This document shows positions 43,513 through 52,089 of a stretch of DNA of 57,160 nucleotides, piece by piece; position 1 is the first letter of the stretch, and each line of letters begins with the position of its first letter. The translations under genes were made by a program, and so were the position numbers. The notes beneath the pieces were generated by a model. That model was given only the letters and a program-made list of their open reading frames with translations. It was not told where the DNA came from and made no database searches. This stretch comes from Actinomycetota bacterium (GTDB lineage Bacteria; Actinomycetota; Actinomycetes; Actinomycetales; Microbacteriaceae): NCBI GenBank assembly GCA_018268455.1, contig JAFDWM010000005.1, positions 1 through 57,160 on the forward strand, in the 5' to 3' direction.

Positions 43513-44513
43513 TGCGCTCCATGAACGAGTTCGGAAACGATCTCTACTCCGGAAAGACCTCCTTCCCGTTCGTCGGGAAGCGCCGCCTCTGGTTCATCAT
43601 CGCGATCCTGCTCGTGGTCGGATCCGCCCTCGTGCCGCTGTTCCGTCCCGTGCAGTTCTCGATCGAGTTCACCGGCGGCTCGCAGTTCACCGTCGAGGCC
43701 CCGGCCGATCGCAACCAGGACATCGCGACCGCCGCGGTGCGCTCGGTGCTGCCCAACGTGACCACGAAGGTCACCACGGTCAACAACCGTGACATCCGCG
43801 TGCAGACCGCGCAGCTCAAGAACGATCAGCAGACGCACGATGTCGCGGCCGCGCTGGCGAAGGCCTACGGCGTCTCCGAGGACAGCGTGAACACCTCGTT
43901 CATCGGGCCGAGCTGGGGTGAGGGAGTGACCCGGCAGTCGCTGTGGGGTCTCGCGATCTTCCTGGCGCTGACGTTCCTGATCCTCGCGATCTACTTCCGC
44001 ACGTGGAAGATGTCGGCGGCGTCGATCCTCGGCCTGCTGGACGTGCTGGTGATCACCGTGGGCGTGTACGCGCTGGCGGGCTTCGAGATCTCGCCGGCCG
44101 CAGTCATCGGCTTCCTGACGATCCTCGCGTACTCGCTCTACGACACCACCGTCGTGTTCGACAAGATCCGCGAGAACACCACGGAGGAGGGGGCCAAGTC
44201 GTCCCGCACCTTCGGCGAGGCGGTCAACCTCGCGGTGAACCAGACGCTGATCCGCTCCATCAACACGGCGGTGATCGCCGCGCTCCCGGTGGGTGCGATC
44301 CTGTTCATCGGGGCGTTCTGGCTCGGTGCGCAGACCCTGACCGACATCTCGCTCTCGATCTTCGTCGGCATCATCGTGGCCGCCTACTCCACGTTGTTCG
44401 TTGCGGCCCCGCTGTACTCGCTGTTCCGTGAGAACGAGCCCGCCATCCGTGAGCACGACAAGCGCGTGCTCGCCGCGCGCGAGCGTGCCACGGCGTCCGC
44501 GGTGGAGGTCTGA
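43512..44513 (+). CDS. secF: Protein translocase subunit SecF
   Basis: A 333-residue partner of SecD with six membrane helices. The first (about 24-45) is followed by the conserved FSIEFTGGSQFTVEAP. The helix cluster from about 135 includes GFLTILAYSLYDTTVVFDKI and VNQTLIRSINTAVIA, SecF hallmarks. It starts one base into the secD stop. The SecDF complex stimulates late steps of protein export. Confidence 0.96.
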   Translation: MRSMNEFGNDLYSGKTSFPFVGKRRLWFIIAILLVVGSALVPLFRPVQFSIEFTGGSQFTVEAPADRNQDIATAAVRSVLPNVTTKVTTVNNRDIRVQTAQLKNDQQTHDVAAALAKAYGVSEDSVNTSFIGPSWGEGVTRQSLWGLAIFLALTFLILAIYFRTWKMSAASILGLLDVLVITVGVYALAGFEISPAAVIGFLTILAYSLYDTTVVFDKIRENTTEEGAKSSRTFGEAVNLAVNQTLIRSINTAVIAALPVGAILFIGAFWLGAQTLTDISLSIFVGIIVAAYSTLFVAAPLYSLFRENEPAIREHDKRVLAARERATASAVEV

Positions 44514-44570
44514 TCCGACGATGCGTCCGGCCGCGCCTGGCGCTTGTAGGATGATCTGCCTGGAGGTCGG

Positions 44571-46829
44571 ATGAGCGAGGTCGGGACGACGTCGGGCGCG
44601 ACGCAGGGCTCGAGTCTGCGCAGACTCGTGCCCCGCATCTTCTCGCGCGCGCCGAGGATCAACGATCTCGACAACCTCATCCGCACCGTCCGGCAGAACC
44701 ACCCGCGCGGCGACCTCGCGATCATCGAGCGCGCCTATGCGGTCGCGGCCGAGAAGCACGCGGGACAGAAGCGGCAGAGCGGTGAGCCCTACATCACCCA
44801 CCCGCTCGCGGTGGCGCAGATCCTTGCCGATCTGGGCCTCGGTCCACGGGCCATCGCGGCCGCGCTGCTGCACGACACGGTCGAGGACACGGGCTACGCG
44901 CTCACCGAGCTGACCGCGACCTTCGGCGACGAGGTGGCGATGCTCGTCGACGGCGTCACCAAGCTCGACAAGGTCAAGTACGGCGACCGTGCACAGGCCG
45001 AGACCGTCCGGAAGATGATCGTCGCGATGTCGAAGGACATCCGCGTGCTGATCATCAAGCTCGCGGACCGGCTGCACAACGCCCGCACCTGGGGCTTCGT
45101 GCCGCCGGAGAAGGCGGCGAAGAAGGCCACGGAGACGCTGGAGATCTATGCGCCGCTCGCGCATCGGCTCGGTATCCAGGCCATCAAGTCCGAGCTCGAG
45201 GATCTGTCCTTCGCGGTGCTGCACCCGAAGATCTACGCGGAGATCGAAAGCCTCATCAAGCAGCGCACTCCGCAGCGCGAGAAGTACATCCGCGAAGTGG
45301 TCGATGCGGTCGAGAGCGACCTGCGCGATCTGCGGGTGCGCGGCAAAGTGGCGGGGCGCCCCAAGCAGCTGTACTCCGTGTACCAGAAGATGGTGGTGCG
45401 CGGTCGCGAGTTCGACGACATCTACGATCTCATCGGAATCCGCGTGCTCGTGGGCACGGTGCGCGACTGCTACGCCGTGCTCGGCGCCATCCACGCGCGG
45501 TGGACCCCGCTGCCTGGACGCTTCAAGGACTACATCGCCACCCCGAAGTTCAACCTTTACCAGTCTCTGCACACCACGGTGATCGGCCCCGACGGCCGCA
45601 CCGTCGAGATCCAGATCCGCACCCACGAGATGCATCAGCAGGCGGAGTACGGCGTCGCCGCGCACTGGATGTACAAGGAGCGGATGAACGGCGGTGGCAA
45701 GGGATCCACCACCGACGCCGACATGACGTGGCTCGCACACATCTCCGACTGGCAGGCGGAGACGGCCGATCCGAGCGAGTTCCTCGATTCGCTGCGGTTC
45801 GAGATCGGTGCCAAGGAGGTCTACGTCTTCACTCCGAAGGGGCGCGTCATCGGCCTGCCGTTCGGGGCCACGCCCGTTGACTTCGCCTATGCGGTGCACA
45901 CCGAGATCGGTCACCGCACGATGGGCGCCAAGGTCAACGGGCGTCTCGTGCCGCTGGAGACGACGCTCAACAGCGGCGACGTGGTCGAGGTCTTCACCTC
46001 GAAGAACCCCGACGCGGGCCCCAGCCAGGACTGGCTGAGCTTCGTCAAGAGCACGCGCGCACGCAACAAGATCCGCGGATGGTTCACGAAGGAGCGCCGG
46101 GAAGAGGCGATCGAGCAGGGCAAGGAGGCCATCGCCCGGGCGATGCGACGACAGAACCTCCCGCTTCAGCGCCTGATGAACCAGGATTCGTTCGCGGAGG
46201 TCGCCCAGCAGCTCCGGTACGAGGACGTCTCGGCGCTGTACGCCGCGGTCGGCGAGGGGCATGTCTCCACCCAGTCCGTGCTGGAGAAGGTCACCGCACT
46301 CATCTCGAGCGCCGAGGACACCACCACCGGTGCGATCGACATCCCCGCCCGTGGTCGCAGCCGCATTCCGCGCGACGGCGATTCGGGCGTGCTCGTGCGC
46401 GGCGCATCCGACATCCTCGTCAAGCTGGCGAAGTGCTGCACGCCGGTGCCGGGCGACGAGATCGTCGGATTCGTGACGCGGGGGAGCGGCGTGTCCGTGC
46501 ACCGGGCGGACTGCGTGAACGTGAAGGCGCTCTCGGCCGAGAAGGATCGCATGGTCGAGGTCGAATGGGCCCCGACGACGCGCAGCGTGTTCCTGGTGCA
46601 GATCCAGGTCGAGGCGCTGGACCGCTCCGGCCTGCTCTCCGATGTCACGCGCGTGCTCAGCGAGCATCACGTGAACATCCTGTCGGCGAGCGTGCAGACC
46701 ACATCCGATCGGCTGGCGCTCAGTCGCTTCGTCTTCGAGATGGGCGATACCGTGCACCTCGACCGGGTGCTGAACGCCGTGCGCCGGATCGATGCGGTCT
46801 ACGACGTCTACCGGGTCACGTCGTCCTGA
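44571..46829 (+). CDS. relA: RelA/SpoT bifunctional (p)ppGpp synthetase/hydrolase
   Basis: A 752-residue long RSH enzyme. The HD hydrolase domain is at about residues 50-200 with intact ALLHDTVEDTGYALTEL and IKLADRLHNARTW. The synthetase domain is at about 250-370 (GRPKQLYSVYQKMVVRGREF, DLIGIRVLVG and YQSLHTTVIGPDGRTVE). The TGS domain is near 410-470, and a C-terminal ACT domain at about 675-750 contains the LVQIQVEALDRSGLLSDVT segment. Both catalytic sites look complete, so it can make and degrade the alarmone. GGAGG precedes the ATG. The 3' end overlaps a convergent gene by 14 bases. Confidence 0.96.
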   Translation: MSEVGTTSGATQGSSLRRLVPRIFSRAPRINDLDNLIRTVRQNHPRGDLAIIERAYAVAAEKHAGQKRQSGEPYITHPLAVAQILADLGLGPRAIAAALLHDTVEDTGYALTELTATFGDEVAMLVDGVTKLDKVKYGDRAQAETVRKMIVAMSKDIRVLIIKLADRLHNARTWGFVPPEKAAKKATETLEIYAPLAHRLGIQAIKSELEDLSFAVLHPKIYAEIESLIKQRTPQREKYIREVVDAVESDLRDLRVRGKVAGRPKQLYSVYQKMVVRGREFDDIYDLIGIRVLVGTVRDCYAVLGAIHARWTPLPGRFKDYIATPKFNLYQSLHTTVIGPDGRTVEIQIRTHEMHQQAEYGVAAHWMYKERMNGGGKGSTTDADMTWLAHISDWQAETADPSEFLDSLRFEIGAKEVYVFTPKGRVIGLPFGATPVDFAYAVHTEIGHRTMGAKVNGRLVPLETTLNSGDVVEVFTSKNPDAGPSQDWLSFVKSTRARNKIRGWFTKERREEAIEQGKEAIARAMRRQNLPLQRLMNQDSFAEVAQQLRYEDVSALYAAVGEGHVSTQSVLEKVTALISSAEDTTTGAIDIPARGRSRIPRDGDSGVLVRGASDILVKLAKCCTPVPGDEIVGFVTRGSGVSVHRADCVNVKALSAEKDRMVEVEWAPTTRSVFLVQIQVEALDRSGLLSDVTRVLSEHHVNILSASVQTTSDRLALSRFVFEMGDTVHLDRVLNAVRRIDAVYDVYRVTSS

Positions 46830-47418
46830 CCCCATGCTCCCGGCGGGATTCCGGTGCCGGATCCTGGTCGGCCCGGGTGCCGTACTCGGCGAGGAACAGA
46901 ACCACGCGGCGATGGCCGGGACCATGGTGCATGCCTGCGACGCGCTTCGCCGCGCGCGCCAGCAGTCCGGGATCGACCTGCACCAGCCCGTGCGCCCAGT
47001 CGAGCCGCTCCGGGATCGTGACCGGCCAGCGCACCAGATCGATGAGCGTGCGCACCGCGCCGGCGACGGCGGTCCCGCCGAACCTGAGCAGATCGACCGG
47101 CTCCAGCACCGGGTCGTGCACGAGGAACCGGCCGGAGCTCGGCGCTCGCAGGCGCTTCCCCTCCGCGCTCTGCAGCTCGTGGCGCTCGGGCGGGGCGTCG
47201 CCCGCACCGTGGATCCAGGCCGCACTCATGCCCGCGAACGCGGCGCCGCGCACCGATGAGATCAGCGGTGCGAGTGAGGCGGCCCGCAGGGCGGACGTCT
47301 CGACGAGGTCGGCCGGGGCATACGCCTCACCGAGTTCGACGACGTCACCGTCGAGGCGCGCGGCCGTGAGCTCGGCGAGGGTCAGCCGTTCGCCGGGGAG
47401 ATGCAGGAAGCGGCGCAT
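46816..47418 (-). CDS. Hypothetical protein, AbiEi antitoxin-like
   Basis: A 200-residue protein. The middle portion (SVRGAAFAGMSAAWIHGAGD) resembles the AbiEi-type antitoxin/transcription-factor family, where a SAAWLHG-like stretch is frequent; the remainder is not diagnostic. No AbiEii-type nucleotidyltransferase partner is adjacent, so a complete toxin–antitoxin system is not supported. The ATG has GGGAG a few bases upstream. The last 14 bases overlap relA on the other strand. Confidence 0.6.
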   Translation of the reverse strand: MRRFLHLPGERLTLAELTAARLDGDVVELGEAYAPADLVETSALRAASLAPLISSVRGAAFAGMSAAWIHGAGDAPPERHELQSAEGKRLRAPSSGRFLVHDPVLEPVDLLRFGGTAVAGAVRTLIDLVRWPVTIPERLDWAHGLVQVDPGLLARAAKRVAGMHHGPGHRRVVLFLAEYGTRADQDPAPESRREHGVRTT

Positions 47419-47507
47419 GTCTCCCAGTGTGCGCCAGAGACCACAGGGCGGGGTTCCGGGATCCCCGCCCTGTGGACAACTGCTGCCGGCGCGTGCGGCG
47501 CGAGGCC

Positions 47508-48989
47508 TCAGCCTCCGAGCGCGTCGAGCCAGGCGCGACGCGCCTCGAGCGCCTCGGTCGCAGCCTTGAGCGCCTTCGCGTCGCCGGACTTCTCGGCGGC
47601 GTCGCGCTCGGCCTCGAGCTTGCCGATCGCCTGCATCAGCTGGTCGCTCATCGCACCGGCGCGCGCCTTGGTCTCCGGGTTGTTGCGCTTCCAGTCCACG
47701 TCCTCACGCGACTTCAGCTCCTGCTCGATCACGCGCAGGCGGTCATCGAGCGCCCGCTCCTTCTCGCGCGGGAAGATGCGCCCGACCTCATCCCACTCCC
47801 GCTGGATGCGCGTGAGCAGTGCGCGGGCGCGGGTGAGGTTCGCCTCATCGCCCACGGCCTTCGCCTGCTCCAGCAGCGCGGTGCGCGCCTCGATGCGGGG
47901 AACGGACTCGGCCTCGGTCGCGGCGGCCTGCTCGGCGCGGGCCGAGTACAGGGCGTCTCCCGCGGCCTTGAACCGGGCCCAGAGCGCGTCGTCGGCCTTG
48001 CGGCCGGCGCGGCCCGCGGCCTTCCACTCGTCGAGCAGCCCGCGGTAGGCCGGGATGCCGTCCACGCCCTTGGGCGCGAGGGCCTCGGCGCGCTCGACGA
48101 GACGGGACTTGCGGTCGCGTGCGGCCTTGTGGGTCTCGTCGAGATCGGCGTAGAAGGCGCGCCGCTGACGGTCGACGGTGGCGCGCGCATCGCGGAAGCG
48201 CTTCCAGAGCTGGTTGGCCGCGCCCTTCGGCAGACGAGGGCCGTTCTGCTGGTGGGCCTGCCACGCGTCGAACAGCGCACCCATCTCCTCGGTGACCTTC
48301 TTCCACTGCACGGACGAGAGGTCCTGCGCGGCGATGGCCTCGGAGCGCTCGACGAGAGCGGTGCGCTCGGCGATCGCGGCGTCGACGGCGGCCTTCGCCT
48401 CCTGCGCCTCGGCGGCGGAGGCATCCGCGAGGGATCCGCTCAACGCGTCGAGGCGCGCGCGGAGGCCGGCGATGTCGCCGACCGCGGCGGCATCGGTGAT
48501 CTCGGTGACGAGGTGCTGCGCCTGCTTGGCGAGCTCTCCCGCTCCGGGGCCGCCGGCCTGCACGCGCTGTTCGAGCGTGTTCACCTTGAAGGCGAGGTCG
48601 TCGTACTTGCGCACGAAATAGGCCAGGGCCTCCTCGGGCGTCCCGTCGGGGTACTGCCCGACCTCGCGCCACTCGTCGCCCTCACGGACCGACACCGTGC
48701 CGTCGTCGGTGACACGGCCCCACTCGGCGGCGTCGCTCGTGCTCGGCACGATGGGTGCGGCCGCTGCCGCGAGGACCACCGGGCGGATCGCGGATGCCGG
48801 CGGCCGTGGCATCGCCGGGGGACGAGGCATCATCGGCGGGCGCGGTGACGGGGCGACGGCCGGCTTCGACGCGGTCTCGGTCGGCTCGACCGCGGCCTGC
48901 GCGGACTCGTCCGCAGCGGACTCGGTGACGGATGCCGCCGGCTCAGCCTGCTCGGCGTGGATCTCGGGGGTGTGCTCTTCGGTGGACAC
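47508..48989 (-). CDS. DUF349 domain protein
   Basis: A 493-residue, strongly helical protein. Residues 1-90 are a low-complexity Ala/Pro/Glu region including [16 protein letters not shown]. Repeated DUF349 units follow ([75 protein letters not shown]). DUF349 proteins have been connected with DNA damage in some bacteria, but the biochemical role is unknown. GTG at 48989 has AAGGAG six bases upstream. The predicted -10 is TAGGCT at 49044-49039. Confidence 0.88.
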   Translation of the reverse strand: MSTEEHTPEIHAEQAEPAASVTESAADESAQAAVEPTETASKPAVAPSPRPPMMPRPPAMPRPPASAIRPVVLAAAAAPIVPSTSDAAEWGRVTDDGTVSVREGDEWREVGQYPDGTPEEALAYFVRKYDDLAFKVNTLEQRVQAGGPGAGELAKQAQHLVTEITDAAAVGDIAGLRARLDALSGSLADASAAEAQEAKAAVDAAIAERTALVERSEAIAAQDLSSVQWKKVTEEMGALFDAWQAHQQNGPRLPKGAANQLWKRFRDARATVDRQRRAFYADLDETHKAARDRKSRLVERAEALAPKGVDGIPAYRGLLDEWKAAGRAGRKADDALWARFKAAGDALYSARAEQAAATEAESVPRIEARTALLEQAKAVGDEANLTRARALLTRIQREWDEVGRIFPREKERALDDRLRVIEQELKSREDVDWKRNNPETKARAGAMSDQLMQAIGKLEAERDAAEKSGDAKALKAATEALEARRAWLDALGG

Positions 48990-49106
48990 GGTGAACTCCT
49001 TGCGCGGCGGACCGCGGGAGGCGGAAAGGACAAGCCTCAGCCTAGTACGCCACGCTCCGCCACGAACGGGCGGAAGCCCTCCGGCGCCGTGGAGCGGCGG
49101 CGGGTC

Positions 49107-49412
49107 TCAGCCGGCCGGCGTGCCGGTCGGTGTGGGCAGTTCGGTCGGCACCCCGGGGCCGGGCGTGGCCGGGGCGGTGCTGGCCGACGGAGAGGGCGAT
49201 GGCGCGGGTGCTGTGGCCTCCGCATGCACGACCTGGCTCACCACGGCGCCGATGACGACCAGGGATCCGACGACCACGGCGACGGCGTTGTCGCGCACCC
49301 GACGGCGCACCGCGCGGGCGTGCAGCTCCTGTCGCGCCGCGTGCAGCCGCGAGCGCTCCTGCTCCACACGGGTGCGCTGGGCGCGGGCGTTCGACGAGCG
49401 GCGAGCGGCCAT
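49107..49412 (-). CDS. Small single-pass membrane protein, unknown
   Basis: A 101-residue protein. A basic N-terminal 40 residues precede one transmembrane helix (about 44-62, [20 protein letters not shown]) and a Pro/Ser/Thr/Ala-rich external tail. No family was recognised. GGGAGG four bases before the ATG fixes the start even though the frame is open far upstream, antisense to rarA. It diverges from rarA. Confidence 0.65.
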   Translation of the reverse strand: MAARRSSNARAQRTRVEQERSRLHAARQELHARAVRRRVRDNAVAVVVGSLVVIGAVVSQVVHAEATAPAPSPSPSASTAPATPGPGVPTELPTPTGTPAG

Positions 49413-49511
49413 GGATCCTCCCTGGATGTCGAGCACAGAGCCTATCGCGCGTGGAGAGGCGCCCTCGGCAGGAGGTGGTCCGAGCCGCCCCGGAATGTCC
49501 TCGGCGACGGC

Positions 49512-49517
49512 TAGCCT
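49512..49517 (+). promoter_or_regulatory. -10 box of rarA
   Basis: TAGCCT, seven bases, then ATG at 49525. Confidence 0.35.
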
Positions 49518-49524
49518 TGTCGGC

Positions 49525-50868
49525 ATGACCCCTGCCCCGTCGCTGCTGAGCGGACAGACGCCGCTCGCGGTGCGGATGCGTCCGGTCGCGCTCGACGAGG
49601 TCGCCGGGCAGCAGCACCTGCTGCGACCCGGCTCGCCCATCGTCACGCTCGCGGATCCCGGCGCCAAGACGGCGTCGAGCGTGTCGATGATCCTGTGGGG
49701 CCCGCCCGGTACCGGGAAGACGACTCTCGCCCAGGCGATCGCGCGCTCGTCCGGACGCCGGTTCGTCGAGCTCTCCGCGATCACGGCCGGAGTGAAGGAC
49801 GTGCGCGAGGTGATGCAGGAGGCGCTCACGCAGCGGGATCTGTACGGGCAGTCCACGATCCTGTTCCTCGACGAGATCCACCGCTTCACGAAGGCCCAGC
49901 AGGACGCTCTCCTGCCCGGGGTCGAGAACGGGTGGGTCATCCTGATCGCGGCGACGACGGAGAACCCCTCGTTCTCCGTGATCTCACCGCTGCTGTCGCG
50001 GTCGCTGCTGCTCACGCTGCGTGCGCTCACCGACGACGACATCGGCGCGCTCGTCGACCGCGCCGTCACCGATCCGCGCGGCTTCTCCGGGCGCGTGGCG
50101 CTGGAGCCGGAGGCGCGCGCCGCGCTCGTCCGGCTCGCGTCGGGCGACGCACGCCGTGCACTGACCGGCCTGGAGGCCGCCGCGACCGTCGCCGCCGCCC
50201 CCGACCGCACGGATGGCGGCGAGCCGCCCGTGATCACCGCCGACGATGTCGCCCAGGCGGTCGACCGCGCGCTGCTGCGCTACGACCGCCAGGGCGACGA
50301 GCACTACGACGTCATCAGCGCCTTCATCAAGTCGATCCGCGGCTCCGATGTCGACGCGGCCGTGCACTATCTCGCGCGGATGATCGAGGCCGGCGAGGAT
50401 CCCCGCTTCATCGCCCGGCGGCTCGTCATCTCCGCCGCCGAGGACATCGGCCTCGCGGATCCGCAGGCGCTGCTGATCGCCACCGCCGCCGCGGACGCGG
50501 TCGCGTTCATCGGCATGCCGGAGGGGCGCATCCCGCTCGCCGAGGCCACGATCTACCTCGCCACGACGGCGAAGTCGAACGCCGCCTACCTTGCGATCGA
50601 CGCCGCGATCGCCGATGTGCGGGCCGGCGGCTTCGGGCGCGTGCCGGTGCATCTGCGCGACGCCCACTATCCCGGCGCCAAGCGGCTCGGGCATGGCAAG
50701 GGGTACGTCTACCCGCACGACAGCGATGCCGGCGTCGTCGCGCAGCAGTACCTTCCCGACGAGTTGCACGGGCGGCGCTACTACCAGCCCAAGGCCCTCG
50801 GCGGGGAGCGGGACGTGCAGGGCAGGCTCGAGCGGATCCGGCGCATCCTCGGGGAGGGACGGCGCTGA
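49525..50868 (+). CDS. rarA: Replication-associated recombination protein A (MgsA/WRNIP1 family ATPase)
   Basis: A 447-residue AAA+ clamp-loader-like ATPase acting at stalled forks. Walker A is [17 protein letters not shown], Walker [17 protein letters not shown], and sensor 1 [11 protein letters not shown]. The C-terminal tetramerisation domain contains the conserved [20 protein letters not shown]. The ATG at 49525 begins the recognisable domain; upstream codons in frame are antisense to other genes. No neighbour is obviously in its operon. Confidence 0.95.
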   Translation: MTPAPSLLSGQTPLAVRMRPVALDEVAGQQHLLRPGSPIVTLADPGAKTASSVSMILWGPPGTGKTTLAQAIARSSGRRFVELSAITAGVKDVREVMQEALTQRDLYGQSTILFLDEIHRFTKAQQDALLPGVENGWVILIAATTENPSFSVISPLLSRSLLLTLRALTDDDIGALVDRAVTDPRGFSGRVALEPEARAALVRLASGDARRALTGLEAAATVAAAPDRTDGGEPPVITADDVAQAVDRALLRYDRQGDEHYDVISAFIKSIRGSDVDAAVHYLARMIEAGEDPRFIARRLVISAAEDIGLADPQALLIATAAADAVAFIGMPEGRIPLAEATIYLATTAKSNAAYLAIDAAIADVRAGGFGRVPVHLRDAHYPGAKRLGHGKGYVYPHDSDAGVVAQQYLPDELHGRRYYQPKALGGERDVQGRLERIRRILGEGRR

Positions 50869-50912
50869 CGCGGTCCGCCCGATGCGCGGCGGTTCGCGTC
50901 AGGGCGATCTGA

Positions 50913-50918
50913 TAGCAT
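50913..50918 (+). promoter_or_regulatory. -10 box of rpsD
   Basis: TAGCAT, predicted start near 50925, giving an unusually long leader of about 140 bases. Confidence 0.45.
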
Positions 50919-50924
50919 GGATCG

Positions 50925-51065
50925 GCTCGAAACCGTGTTTTCGGGCATCTCTCCACTCCTGCATCACCCTCTCGTCCGCCCCGGCGTGCGTTCGTGAGGG
51001 GCGGAATCGAGACGATACGTCCGCGAGCCGTGACCGACACGGCCGCGTATCGAAAGGAACACTTC
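50925..51065 (+). promoter_or_regulatory. Structured rpsD mRNA leader
   Basis: Two hairpins lie in the leader. CCGCCCC (50976-50982) pairs with GGGGCGG (50998-51004). GATACG (51014-51019) pairs with CGTATC (51046-51051) around an inner CCGTG/CACGG stem (51028-51042). The second ends directly at the ribosome site GAAAGGA. S4 represses its own mRNA in other bacteria, so an autoregulatory site is plausible; no direct evidence. Confidence 0.45.
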
Positions 51066-51695
51066 GTGGTCACGAAGTCCCAGGACCGCCGCAAGGTGCG
51101 TCTGTCGCGCGCCCTCGGCGTCGCGCTCACCCCGAAGGCCGCCCGCTACCTCGAGAAGCGTCCCTACGCTCCGGGTGAGCACGGCCGCACCAAGCGCAAG
51201 GCCGACAGCGACTACGCCGTCCGTCTGCGCGAGAAGCAGCGTCTCCGCGAGCAGTACGGCATCCGCGAGAAGCAGCTGGTCATCCAGTTCAACGAGGCCC
51301 GTCGCAAGGACGGCATGACCGGTGAGAACCTCGTCGAGCAGCTCGAGATGCGTCTGGACGCGCTCGTGCTCCGTGCCGGCTTCGCGCGTACCACCGCGCA
51401 GGCCCGCCAGCTCGTCGTGCACCGTCACATCCTCGTCGACGGCCAGCTCGTCGACCGCCCGTCGTTCCGCGTGAAGCCGGGCCAGCTCATCCACGTCAAG
51501 GCCAAGAGCGAGGGCCTCGAGCCCTTCCAGGTGGCGGCGGCCGGCGGTCACGCCGAGGTCCTGCCCCCCGTTCCGGGCTACCTCGAGGTCGAGCTCGACA
51601 AGCTGCAGGCTCGCCTGGTCCGTCGCCCGAAGCGCGTCGAGGTCCCCGTGACCTGTGATGTGCAGCTGGTCGTCGAGTACTACGCCGCGCGCTGA
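51066..51695 (+). CDS. rpsD: 30S ribosomal protein S4
   Basis: A 209-residue primary 16S rRNA-binding protein. The N-terminal stretch SQDRRKVRLSRALGVALTPK lacks zinc cysteines (the C-minus form). The S4 RNA-binding domain is at about residues 98-160 (MRLDALVLRAGFARTTAQAR, QLVVHRHILVDGQLVDRPS). GTG at 51066 follows AAGGAA; the long upstream reading is the structured leader. It is monocistronic or co-transcribed with the next small gene past a terminator. Confidence 0.97.
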   Translation: MVTKSQDRRKVRLSRALGVALTPKAARYLEKRPYAPGEHGRTKRKADSDYAVRLREKQRLREQYGIREKQLVIQFNEARRKDGMTGENLVEQLEMRLDALVLRAGFARTTAQARQLVVHRHILVDGQLVDRPSFRVKPGQLIHVKAKSEGLEPFQVAAAGGHAEVLPPVPGYLEVELDKLQARLVRRPKRVEVPVTCDVQLVVEYYAAR

Positions 51696-51724
51696 TCCAG
51701 CCGCGTTCAGCTCGCTGAACGAAC

Positions 51725-51768
51725 ACGCCGAGGAGGCGTCGGGGGTATCCCCGGCGCCTCCTCGGCGT
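51725..51768 (+). terminator. Terminator after rpsD
   Basis: ACGCCGAGGAGGCG (51725-51738) pairs with CGCCTCCTCGGCGT (51755-51768). An inner GGGG/CCCC stem and a short T run follow. Confidence 0.85.
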
Positions 51769-51824
51769 TTGCGCATACGATGGAACCCGCCGTGACGTGC
51801 GGCGCGGAAGCGGAGGTGTGAGGC

Positions 51825-52016
51825 ATGAAGAGCCTGTCCTGGTTCCTCATCGGCGTGATCGGCGGTTTCGTGGCCGCGCACTTCCTGAACAAGGATCCCC
51901 GCGGGCACGACGTGCTGGCCGCCGTGGACGACCGGATCAACGAGTTCACCGGCATCCTCGGCGACGCGTTCCGCGCCCAGGAGGCGCGGCTCACCCGAGA
52001 CCCCGCCGCGGACTGA
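51825..52016 (+). CDS. Small conserved membrane-anchored protein
   Basis: A 63-residue protein: an N-terminal hydrophobic helix (residues 3-20, LSWFLIGVIGGFVAAHFL) and a soluble helix (HDVLAAVDDRINEFTGILGD). It resembles YtxH-like small proteins of this lineage. GGAGG lies ahead of the ATG. It lies between rpsD and alaS; the function is unknown. Confidence 0.7.
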   Translation: MKSLSWFLIGVIGGFVAAHFLNKDPRGHDVLAAVDDRINEFTGILGDAFRAQEARLTRDPAAD

Positions 52017-52089
52017 TCCGGATCCCCCTTCCCCCCGACCCGAACGCGCGCGCCCTCCGCGCGCCCGAAGCAAGGACCCCTCGACACGC

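Noticed and set aside
43116-47225. A 1369-codon open frame on the minus strand opposite secD, secF and relA
   Set aside because: The plus-strand genes have complete family motifs; the reverse frame is Arg/His-rich with no recognisable domain, the usual shadow of high-GC codon bias.
49413-50237. N-terminal extension of the small membrane protein into rarA
   Set aside because: A ribosome site directly precedes the ATG at 49412, and the extension is antisense to rarA.
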